Origin: Spirochaetales bacterium
Lineage (GTDB): Bacteria > Spirochaetota > Spirochaetia > SZUA-6 > DRHE01
Assembly: GCA_030615505.1 (NCBI GenBank)
Contig: JAUWZD010000033.1
Span: 1-43,015, forward strand
Direction of reading: 5' to 3'
DNA: 43,015 nt
Shown piece by piece: positions 35,653 to 42,726 of the stretch. Position numbers and translations under genes: made by a program. Position 1 is the stretch's first letter; every line of letters starts with the position of its first letter. A model generated the notes under the pieces. It was not told where the DNA came from and made no database searches. It saw only the letters and a list, made by a program, of their open reading frames with translations.

Positions 35653-36459
35653 TTATCTCTCCTTAATCCTGTAGACCAGTTCCCCGGTCCTTAAATCAAG
35701 CTCTTCAACATCATCTGATAAACCCTGCTTCTCTATTAAATCAAGAATTATAACAGCATTCTTAAGGCCACTGCCTGTAATGCTTCGTCCGAACCTTACC
35801 TTTATGGAATAGGTAATGGGATACAGCAGCAGCTCATAACTCGTATTTGATTTCGGAATAATTCTGACCTCAGAAATAAGGCGGAATAAATCCGGCGTAT
35901 CTTTCCGGATTTTTTTCAAACTTAATAAAAGGGGCTTGAGCATTTCCGGAAGCTCCATGCCGGATCTTATATCTTTAAATTCAAGGCCGGATATGACCGG
36001 CAGGTCCCAGTCCGTTATTGATTTGCTGATCTGGAAAATCACCCCCTCTTCATCTAAAACCATGGGGATGCTTCTGCCCTCAGCACCTGTTAAGGCCATC
36101 ATTAGAGGCTTCCGCCCGAATATAGTCATATTTAAAGTATCTGGAAAAACCTTTTCAACAACTGCACTGTGAATGAGAGGATATGCCTCCAGATTGCTTA
36201 AAATCTTCTCCGGATTCAGGCTGAAATAGTACTCGTTTTCTCCGATTCCCGCAATACTTAATATCTCTTCTTCAGATAGAGGGATATTGCTTTTAACTAT
36301 TATATTTTTTATGACTAATTGCGGGGAAATAATAAAATGAAAAATGATTTCTGCAATGAAAAAAAGTATTAGTAAGATGATAACGCTCCAGAGTATTCGG
36401 TTTAAGATAAGTTCTGTTCGGGATGTCTTGGGTGAATGCAAGGCAAAAGCCTCAGACAC
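35653..36459 (-). CDS. ftsQ: Cell division protein FtsQ (DivIB)
   Basis: 268 residues from GTG at 36459, with AGGAGG 7 bp upstream; overlaps the ftsW end by 8 bp. One membrane helix (about 23-47) is followed by a POTRA domain (VIKNIIVKSNIPLSEEEILS, then NLEAYPLIHSAVVEKVFPDT) and the FtsQ/DivIB domain. It bridges early and late divisome proteins in the periplasm. Sequence conservation is low, but order ftsW-ftsQ-ftsA-ftsZ is standard. Confidence 0.93.
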   Translation of the reverse strand: MSEAFALHSPKTSRTELILNRILWSVIILLILFFIAEIIFHFIISPQLVIKNIIVKSNIPLSEEEILSIAGIGENEYYFSLNPEKILSNLEAYPLIHSAVVEKVFPDTLNMTIFGRKPLMMALTGAEGRSIPMVLDEEGVIFQISKSITDWDLPVISGLEFKDIRSGMELPEMLKPLLLSLKKIRKDTPDLFRLISEVRIIPKSNTSYELLLYPITYSIKVRFGRSITGSGLKNAVIILDLIEKQGLSDDVEELDLRTGELVYRIKER

Positions 36460-37558
36460 GGGGTCTCCTCCTGGAAAGATTCATTAAAAGCCCGCACATA
36501 AAAAGCGATAATAGCATGGAGGATCCGCCTGCAGAAAAAAAAGGCAGGGGGATTCCGGTAGCGGGCACTAAACCTGTGACTACAGAGATATTCAAGAGTG
36601 CCTGCAGTACAATGATGGATGTTATTCCAAAAGCGAGATAGTAGGAAAAAAGAGATGAGCTCTTCAGTGCTATAGTATAGCCTCTCCAGGCCAGTAAAAT
36701 AAAAAGAATCACTACGAATAATGCCCCAATAAAGCCTGTTTCCTCTCCCACTACAGCAAATATGAAATCCGAGTGCGCTTCCGGAAGAACACCCAGTTTC
36801 TTAAGCCCGCTGCCCAGCCCTCTACCCCAAAATCTCCCGTTAATCAGAGCAGAACGGGCTGCTATAACTTGATAACCGCTGCCTGAAGGGTCTGCTAAAG
36901 GATTTAAAAAGGCCATGAGCCTCTCAACCCTGTGCGTCTTTGTAAATAGGAGAATACTTCCAAGGGGAATGACAAGTCCGCCGAACAGAACGAAATAACC
37001 TAAGGGTACCCTGGCTATAAAAAACATAGCCAAAGACAGGCAGAGAATAAAAAAGGCAGTAGAGAAATCATTTTGAAAGTATATCAGGGTTATAAAGAGA
37101 CTTACAATTAACAGGGGCGGTAGAATTGAATTAAGCGGATCATTCATTCTACCTCCCTTCTTGCTGAATATTGAAGAGAGGTATAGAACAATGCTGAACT
37201 TTACTAACTCAGAGGGTTCGAAAGACACTCCAAATAAGAATATCCAGCGCCGTGCCCCCATAATAGACACACCAATTCCTGGCAGAAGGGTTATTATGGT
37301 TAAAAGCAGCGATAGGATGAGAATATAGGGGTTTGCCTGCCTTAAAAAATCTATAGGAGTCCTGGAAGCGATAAGACCGGCTATTCCTCCTACCAGTATC
37401 CATAGGATCTGGCGTTTAAAAAAGTAATGAGGATCCTGAAAAATCCGCTCTGAATAGTAATGAGAAGCCGAGAAGAGCATGGAGATACCCACACCCATCA
37501 GCAAAATTAAGATTATAAAAAGGAGAAAATCTCCTGATTTTGTTTCTATCCTCTCCAA
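36452..37558 (-). CDS. ftsW: Septal peptidoglycan polymerase FtsW (SEDS family)
   Basis: 368 residues from TTG at 37558 (GAGG 6 bp upstream). About ten membrane segments. SEDS motifs: GARRWIFLFGVSFEPSELVK (residues about 105-124), QVIAARSALINGRFWGRGLG and EAHSDFIFAVVGEETGFIGA. FtsW works with a class B PBP (FtsI), which is not encoded in this cluster. RodA is the alternative paralogue; dcw context favours FtsW. Confidence 0.95.
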   Translation of the reverse strand: MERIETKSGDFLLFIILILLMGVGISMLFSASHYYSERIFQDPHYFFKRQILWILVGGIAGLIASRTPIDFLRQANPYILILSLLLTIITLLPGIGVSIMGARRWIFLFGVSFEPSELVKFSIVLYLSSIFSKKGGRMNDPLNSILPPLLIVSLFITLIYFQNDFSTAFFILCLSLAMFFIARVPLGYFVLFGGLVIPLGSILLFTKTHRVERLMAFLNPLADPSGSGYQVIAARSALINGRFWGRGLGSGLKKLGVLPEAHSDFIFAVVGEETGFIGALFVVILFILLAWRGYTIALKSSSLFSYYLAFGITSIIVLQALLNISVVTGLVPATGIPLPFFSAGGSSMLLSLFMCGLLMNLSRRRPRV

Positions 37559-37574
37559 ATCTCTCCTCTTAAGT

Positions 37575-38654
37575 CTACTGTATTTTCAAGGTTGACAGAC
37601 TTAATATGGCGAACAGACCTCCAAGAATCCAGAACCTTATGACAACCTTGCTTTCAGACCATCCCAGCAGCTCGAAGTGATGATGCAGTGGGGCCATCTT
37701 GAATACCCTCTTTTTAGTTAATTTATAATAGATAACCTGTATAATTACTGACATTACTTCCATTACAAAAACTCCGCCTATAATGATGAGCAGTATTTCT
37801 TTTTTAATGATCAGTGCGATGACTCCCACAACTCCGCCTAAAAACAGGCTGCCCGTATCGCCCATCATAATCTCAGCAGGATGGCAGTTGAACCAGAGAA
37901 AGCCAACTGCAGCCCCCACCAGGGCTAAAGAAAAAATTGAAACCTCCCAGCTCTGTTTTATATGGGGAATCTGTAAATAGCCGGCAAAATCTGCGTGGCC
38001 GGCTAAATAGGCTAAAACGGCAAAAGCAATACCTACCATTATAACCAGCCCTGTAGCCAGGCCGTCCAGGCCGTCTGTTAAATTCACGGCATTAGAGGTA
38101 GCCACCAGCAGGATCACCGAAAAGGGAATATAAAAGTAGGACATATCCAGCACCGGTGCTTTAAGAAAGGGGATATATAGAAGAGTCGTGTACTCATTAC
38201 GCAGGAAAAATAAGATAAATGCTATGGCCAAAGAAAGAATAACCTGGGACGTAAACTTGATCCCGGCTCTTAAGCCCTTGTCGTTCTTCTTAAAAATCTT
38301 TAGATAATCATCCACAAAACCGATTGAACCAAAACCGATGACTGCTAAAAGAAGAATCCAGGTATAGTAATTCTCCAAATCCTGCCATAGAAGAACAGAA
38401 ATTGTAATTGACAGAATAATGAGAATTCCCCCCATGGTAGGGGTTCCTGATTTAGCCAGATGGGTCTTAGGTACATCCTCCCTGATTTCTTCGCCCGCTT
38501 TTATTTCCTTCAATTTTCTGATAAGCCAGGGACCAAAAAGCAGGGAGATTAGAAGGGCGGTAAGGGCTGCATAGGCCGCCCGGAATGTTACGTACTGGAA
38601 AATATTAAAAAAAGTGAAATACTTTACCAATGGATAGAGCAGCTTCAGAACCAT
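37575..38654 (-). CDS. mraY: Phospho-N-acetylmuramoyl-pentapeptide transferase MraY
   Basis: 359 residues with ten membrane segments. Family motifs: KSGTPTMGGILIILS, FVDDYLKIFKKNDKGLRAG, NAVNLTDGLDGLATG, WFNCHPAEIMMGDTGSLFLG and MAPLHHHFELLGWSE. It makes lipid I from UDP-MurNAc-pentapeptide and undecaprenyl phosphate. ATG at 38654 lies 2 bp after the murF stop. Confidence 0.98.
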   Translation of the reverse strand: MVLKLLYPLVKYFTFFNIFQYVTFRAAYAALTALLISLLFGPWLIRKLKEIKAGEEIREDVPKTHLAKSGTPTMGGILIILSITISVLLWQDLENYYTWILLLAVIGFGSIGFVDDYLKIFKKNDKGLRAGIKFTSQVILSLAIAFILFFLRNEYTTLLYIPFLKAPVLDMSYFYIPFSVILLVATSNAVNLTDGLDGLATGLVIMVGIAFAVLAYLAGHADFAGYLQIPHIKQSWEVSIFSLALVGAAVGFLWFNCHPAEIMMGDTGSLFLGGVVGVIALIIKKEILLIIIGGVFVMEVMSVIIQVIYYKLTKKRVFKMAPLHHHFELLGWSESKVVIRFWILGGLFAILSLSTLKIQ

Positions 38655-38656
38655 AA

Positions 38657-40069
38657 TTAACCCCCGGAATTCCCTTTTTTTAAATAGGGGATGAGTCGTT
38701 CCAATTCTACCCCCCTCGACCCTTTAAGAAGAATAAGATCACCCGGTTTGATTTGATCGATCAGCAGTGTTCGCAGATGATCAAAATCTGCAGTCCAGTG
38801 GAAGCTTAAGAATTCCTCCTGCTTAAGTGCCTTACTGGCTGATTCCATCTCAGCTCCAAACAGGTAAATCTTATCAAATCCGGACCTCGCCGCCTTCAGG
38901 CCGATATGCCTGTGAGCCGCATCACAGTTCTCCCCGAGTTCCAACATACTGCCGAGTATGGCAATTTTCCTGCCTTTCCATTCCAGGGTTTTAAAAAAAT
39001 CAAGGAGCTGCAACACGGAATCAGGATTTGAATTGTAACAGTCCTGTATTATACTTACCCCGCCTCTTAGAACTTGAGACCTGCCGAATAATGGCTTTAC
39101 TTTTTCCAGGCCGGATTTAATAATACTAGAGTTTATACCCAATTCGACCGATACCGATATTGAGGACAAAGCGTTTAATAGATTGTGGAAACCCAAAAGA
39201 GGGAAGCGAATCTGGAGCCCCTCCCAGTGGATGGACGTTCCATCAAGCCCCAAACTCTGACTTCCCTCAAATCCTGGTGTACTATTGGGTCCAAAGGGTA
39301 TTACCTTCCCTATTAATCCCCGGGAGAGATATTTATAAAATTTCTCCTCTTCATAGAGAAAAGCCTTTTGATTTCCATTGAAAAAGTTAAAAATTTTTCT
39401 CTTTTCACGGGCGATTGCTTTCTGAGATCCCAATAAGCCGATATGAGCAGATCCGATATTGGTGATCACAGCAAAATCGGGTCGTATAATGTTGGTGAGG
39501 GCATCCATCTCTCCCTCATGGTTCATTCCCATCTCAAATACTGCAAAATGATCGTTTTCTTCAACCTTAAAAGCGGAAAGGGGAAGGCCAATCTCGGAGT
39601 TTAGATTTCCCTCGCTGATAGAAGTTTTTGCCTCTTCAGACAGGATTGCTCCGATAATCTCTTTGGTAGTTGTCTTGCCATTGCTGCCCGTAATACCGAT
39701 GCGGACTACTTCCGGATGTCTTCGCATATGATAATTTGCCAGATCCTGAAGAGCTTTAAGGGTATCTTCCACAATGATCATACTGGCCCCTGAGTCATGA
39801 AGCAGGGATATAAAAGTATCTTTTTGTTTTTTCCATTCACTTTCCGCTGATAATACGGCTGCAGCTCCCTTTCTGATCGCTTGCTCAAGAAATTGGTGGC
39901 CATCAACCTTAGTTCCGGCTAAGGGGATGAAGAGAGAACCCTTAAGAAGTTCCCTTGAATCGATTCCCACTGATTGAATCTCCCCTGTGCCCTGGAAAAC
40001 TAAAGACCCATGAGTAATGTTCTGAACCTCTTTAGGAGAAAAGAGGGCTTTTATGGTTTTACTCTGCAT
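38657..40069 (-). CDS. murF: UDP-N-acetylmuramoyl-tripeptide--D-Ala-D-Ala ligase MurF
   Basis: 470 residues. N-terminal MurF domain (GIDSRELLKGSLFIPLAG) distinguishes it from other Mur ligases. The ATP-binding loop GITGSNGKTTTKEII is at about 125-139, with NLNSEIGLPLSAF and FEMGMNHEGEMDALTNI following. The last part has DCYNSNPDSV. It adds D-Ala-D-Ala to the muropeptide precursor. ATG at 40069 overlaps the ftsL end by 11 bp. murE, its usual upstream partner, is absent here. Confidence 0.97.
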   Translation of the reverse strand: MQSKTIKALFSPKEVQNITHGSLVFQGTGEIQSVGIDSRELLKGSLFIPLAGTKVDGHQFLEQAIRKGAAAVLSAESEWKKQKDTFISLLHDSGASMIIVEDTLKALQDLANYHMRRHPEVVRIGITGSNGKTTTKEIIGAILSEEAKTSISEGNLNSEIGLPLSAFKVEENDHFAVFEMGMNHEGEMDALTNIIRPDFAVITNIGSAHIGLLGSQKAIAREKRKIFNFFNGNQKAFLYEEEKFYKYLSRGLIGKVIPFGPNSTPGFEGSQSLGLDGTSIHWEGLQIRFPLLGFHNLLNALSSISVSVELGINSSIIKSGLEKVKPLFGRSQVLRGGVSIIQDCYNSNPDSVLQLLDFFKTLEWKGRKIAILGSMLELGENCDAAHRHIGLKAARSGFDKIYLFGAEMESASKALKQEEFLSFHWTADFDHLRTLLIDQIKPGDLILLKGSRGVELERLIPYLKKGNSGG

Positions 40070-40343
40070 CCTTGTTCAATACCACCTTTAATATTTTTGA
40101 GGAATCGATTCTCTTTAATCCCAGCTTGTCTTTAGCTAATCTTTCTATTCTCTCAGGTGAGGTGAAAACAGCTAAAGCAGCGATAATTTTTTTATTTTTT
40201 TCTAACCAGTCCTTTTGCTCCGCCTCCAGCCTCACGATCTGCCGCTTTAAAGTCTCATATCTGAATCCCTGCCAGGTGTTCAAGAAAAAAAGAGCAGTCA
40301 CTAAAAAGGTTAAAAGTAATATGGGAAGTCTTTTAAAGCTCAT
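40059..40343 (-). CDS. ftsL: FtsL-like small bitopic cell division protein
   Basis: 94 residues. One membrane helix (about 7-24, ILLLTFLVTALFFLNTW) is followed by a short coiled coil (ETLKRQIVRLEAEQKDW) and a C-terminal ERIERLAKDKLGLKR motif, the pattern of FtsL and DivIC. ATG at 40343 overlaps the rsmH stop (ATGA). Position between rsmH and murF supports FtsL. FtsL joins the divisome with FtsQ and FtsB. Confidence 0.85.
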   Translation of the reverse strand: MSFKRLPILLLTFLVTALFFLNTWQGFRYETLKRQIVRLEAEQKDWLEKNKKIIAALAVFTSPERIERLAKDKLGLKRIDSSKILKVVLNKDAE

Positions 40344-41317
40344 GCTATTAATTTCTCCACAACTCTGAGCTTAGCACTGCGCGCTTTCGGATTTCTTTTA
40401 ATCTCATCTGTAGATGCAGTCAGGGGCTTCTTTGTTAAGATCTTTAACTCTCTTTGCCTCTCACATTGACAAATCGGCCAATCCGGGGGACAGGTACAGG
40501 ACTTATTTCGCTCTTTAAAGAAATGCTTAACAATACGGTCTTCTAAAGAATGAAATGAAATAACCCCTAATCTTCCTCCAATCTCCAGTACCTGAAACGC
40601 TTCCCTCAATCCCTCCTTAAGCCTTGATAGCTCATTGTTCACAGCAATACGGAGCGCTTGAAATGTTTTAGTAGCCGGATGAATAGAGCCATAACGGTAT
40701 GAAGGAGGTACTGCCTTCCATATGATTCCGGCTAAATCATGAGCCTTAGTTATAGGCTCTGCTCTACGTTCCTTAATGATCGCATATGTAATTCTCTTTG
40801 CCATTCTCTCTTCACCATAGCCTTTTATAAGCTCAAAGAGCTCATTCTGAGAGTACGTATTAATAATATCCTCTGCAGTCTGCTCTATGTTCTTACCGAT
40901 TCTCATATCCAGTGGCTCATCCTTTCTGAAAGAAAAGCCGCGGCCGCTTTTCTCGTAGTGAAACATTGAAATCCCCAGGTCGAAGAGAATTCCAGAAGGC
41001 CTTATTTTAAATCTCTGCCTGAAATTTTTAAAAAAATCTGTAAACCATTCATTAAACAGGCGAATTCTGCCCTTATACAGCTTAAGCCTTTCCTGTGCCC
41101 TTAACAAAACCTCCCCGTCTGCATCTACACCGTAGAGCATCATTCCAGGGTAATGCAAAAGCAGTGCCTCTGCATGACCTCCTTCACCCAGGGTAGCATC
41201 AACAAAGAGGAATTCTGCCTGTGAATCAATACTCTCCTGCTTTAATAGAGAAAGTACTGAATCCAGCAGAACCGGTGTATGAACAGGCTTATATCTCTCT
41301 TTCTGGCGTCGCTTCAT
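40340..41317 (-). CDS. rsmH: 16S rRNA (cytosine-1402-N4) methyltransferase RsmH (MraW)
   Basis: 325 residues. N-terminal HTPVLLDSVLSLL and the SAM motif FVDATLGEGGHAEALL are typical. Further motifs: FDLGISMFHYEKSGRGFSF, RIAVNNELSRLKEGL and VISFHSLEDRIVKHFFK; the C-terminus has a CTCPPDWPICQC cysteine cluster. It methylates C1402 in the ribosomal P site. ATG at 41317 overlaps the mraZ stop (ATGA). Confidence 0.98.
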   Translation of the reverse strand: MKRRQKERYKPVHTPVLLDSVLSLLKQESIDSQAEFLFVDATLGEGGHAEALLLHYPGMMLYGVDADGEVLLRAQERLKLYKGRIRLFNEWFTDFFKNFRQRFKIRPSGILFDLGISMFHYEKSGRGFSFRKDEPLDMRIGKNIEQTAEDIINTYSQNELFELIKGYGEERMAKRITYAIIKERRAEPITKAHDLAGIIWKAVPPSYRYGSIHPATKTFQALRIAVNNELSRLKEGLREAFQVLEIGGRLGVISFHSLEDRIVKHFFKERNKSCTCPPDWPICQCERQRELKILTKKPLTASTDEIKRNPKARSAKLRVVEKLIA

Positions 41318-41754
41318 AGCGCTATTTTATTACCTATTTCTTCGGCGGCCTCCTTAAATTTTGCTTCATTCGCTTCTAAATAGGTGCGGTAGGTCTCCTC
41401 ATCCCAGATTTCCATTAATTCCAACATGCCTAATATTATGCATTCCTTTTTCAAACCTGCAAATTCTCTTAAAGTAGTCGGAATTATGATTCTTCCCGAA
41501 CGATCAATTTCCGTGTCCTGTGCAGGTGCAATAATCCTTCTCTGCATCAGCCGGGCCTTTTCCTGAAAAAGGGAGGTTGAGCCTATCAGACTGTGAGAGA
41601 CTTTCTTCCATTCCTCATGGGTAAACAGCCAGAGGCATTTATCCACTCCCCGGGTCAAAACCACAATATTCCCCGGTATCTCTACGCGCAGACGGGCCGG
41701 AATCATCAATCGCCCCTTTTCATCCAGAGAATACCGATATTCTCCTGTAATCAT
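41314..41754 (-). CDS. mraZ: Transcriptional regulator MraZ
   Basis: 146 residues with two AbrB/SpoVT-like halves: EYRYSLDEKGRLMIPARLR near the start and QDTEIDRSGRIIIPTTLREF in the middle, the second with the DxxGR motif that contacts DNA. MraZ binds TGGGA-type repeats and controls its own dcw operon; such repeats are present at 41764-41798 just upstream. It is the first gene of the cluster. Confidence 0.97.
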   Translation of the reverse strand: MITGEYRYSLDEKGRLMIPARLRVEIPGNIVVLTRGVDKCLWLFTHEEWKKVSHSLIGSTSLFQEKARLMQRRIIAPAQDTEIDRSGRIIIPTTLREFAGLKKECIILGMLELMEIWDEETYRTYLEANEAKFKEAAEEIGNKIAL

Positions 41755-41763
41755 GTTCTATCC

Positions 41764-41798
41764 TACCACTTTTCTCTATTTCCTCCCACCTTTTCCCA
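41764..41798 (-). promoter_or_regulatory. MraZ-box operator upstream of mraZ
   Basis: On the minus strand TGGGA occurs at 41798-41794 and 41788-41784, exactly 10 bp apart, and a degenerate TGGTA at 41768-41764 falls in the same 10-bp phase after one skipped position. TGGGN repeats with 10-bp spacing are the known MraZ binding site. They lie between the -10 element and the mraZ start, so binding would block or modulate transcription (autoregulation). Confidence 0.85.
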
Positions 41799-41810
41799 CT
41801 TTTATCATTA

Positions 41811-41838
41811 ATAGTATCCCTATCCGGATAATTGTCAA
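41811..41838 (-). promoter_or_regulatory. Sigma-70-type promoter of the dcw operon (before mraZ)
   Basis: On the minus strand a perfect TTGACA (41838-41833) is followed by 16 bp and TACTAT (41816-41811). The expected start near 41804 puts the MraZ boxes at roughly +6 to +40. The -10 matches four of six bases. Confidence 0.65.
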
Positions 41839-41917
41839 CATTCTTTTTATATGTAATTCAGTAATTTTCCCAAATATAGTTTCAAAATGCTATATATTTG
41901 TTGAGTATTTTGACAAA

Positions 41918-41946
41918 TTGACGTTTTAAGTAGAAATTTGTATCTT
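41918..41946 (+). promoter_or_regulatory. Possible promoter for the DUF1820 gene
   Basis: TTGACG (41918-41923), 17 bp, then TATCTT (41941-41946). A second TTGACA lies 8 bp earlier but has no good -10 at normal spacing. The mraZ-DUF1820 gap (41755-41978) thus holds two divergent promoters, with an AT-rich stretch between them. Confidence 0.4.
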
Positions 41947-41978
41947 GAACAGGAGCTATTTCGATACCAGGAGTTACC

Positions 41979-42311
41979 TTGTCACTGTATAGAGTAAATT
42001 TTAAATGGAAGAAAAAAGAAATACAATTAACAGCCAAAAGCCTTGATCTAACCCATCCCTATTTTGTCTCTATCAAGGATCTGGTTTTTTCAAAAGAACA
42101 GAAAATCATCATCAATCCCTCGGAAGAGGATGTAATAAGAAGATTTGGTAATTCCAAACATCTTATGATTCCTTTTCAGGCAGTAAGTCTGATAGAGGAA
42201 TTCAGTGAGGAGACTAAAGGCATTAAAGTAATGCAGTTTACCATTATTGAGGATGATGAAGAAGACCAGGAAGAAGCCTCCGAAAGTGACAGGCGGGACA
42301 CCTCGACATAG
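41979..42311 (+). CDS. DUF1820 family protein
   Basis: 110 residues from TTG at 41979, with CAGGAG about 5 bp upstream; a second AGGAG sits further up. The family pattern is seen: YRVNFKWKKKEIQLTAKSL, FVSIKDLVFSKEQKIIINPS, EEDVIRRFGNSKHLMIPFQ, VSLIEEF. The C-terminal 20 residues are acidic and probably disordered. The function of DUF1820 is unknown. Divergent from mraZ. A CTCGA/TCGAG inverted repeat spans its stop codon. Confidence 0.82.
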   Translation: MSLYRVNFKWKKKEIQLTAKSLDLTHPYFVSIKDLVFSKEQKIIINPSEEDVIRRFGNSKHLMIPFQAVSLIEEFSEETKGIKVMQFTIIEDDEEDQEEASESDRRDTST

Positions 42312-42420
42312 ATAATCGAGCTCATACCCATCTTAACACCTTGCTAAATATTGAAAAAAGGGTTAGCTTATAAACTGCCCTGGTAAAAGAGTATTATATC
42401 CGGATCTGGAGGAATAATGT

Positions 42421-42726
42421 ATGTTCTTAAAAAAAGATTTATCAAAGGATGAAATTGTACTGGAAATCAGCGGTCCTTTAAACGGTGAACCGGCAAATGA
42501 TTTCCAGAAATATTTAGAAGATTTTTTTCATGGTTCTCAAAAGATCATAACACTGAATCTCTCTGAAGTCAGTTCCATAAATTCATCCTGTATCGGTAAG
42601 ATTCTACTCTTCAAAAAAAAATTAGCCGAACAGGACAGAACAATTCGTATCCAGGGCTGCAGTGACTCTCTTTACAGCACATTTCAACTGATTAAATTCG
42701 ATAAGCTTCTTAGTATTGAGAGATAA
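42421..42726 (+). CDS. Stand-alone STAS-domain protein (anti-sigma factor antagonist-like)
   Basis: 101 residues, the length of a single STAS domain. The core IITLNLSEVSSINSSCIGKI (about residues 40-59) matches the DLSxVxxIDSSGLGxL signature. The Ser after Asn-Ser is at the phosphorylatable position of SpoIIAA/RsbV. Cys replaces the usual Gly in SSGLG, a mild divergence. ATG at 42421 has GGAGG 8 bp upstream. No partner kinase or anti-sigma factor is in the window, so its target is unknown. The 109-bp gap before it shows no convincing promoter. Confidence 0.85.
   Translation: MFLKKDLSKDEIVLEISGPLNGEPANDFQKYLEDFFHGSQKIITLNLSEVSSINSSCIGKILLFKKKLAEQDRTIRIQGCSDSLYSTFQLIKFDKLLSIER

Noticed and set aside
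42302-42320. CTCGA/TCGAG inverted repeat over the DUF1820 stop as a terminator
   Set aside because: Stem of 5 bp with a 9-base loop and no T run after it; not a convincing terminator.
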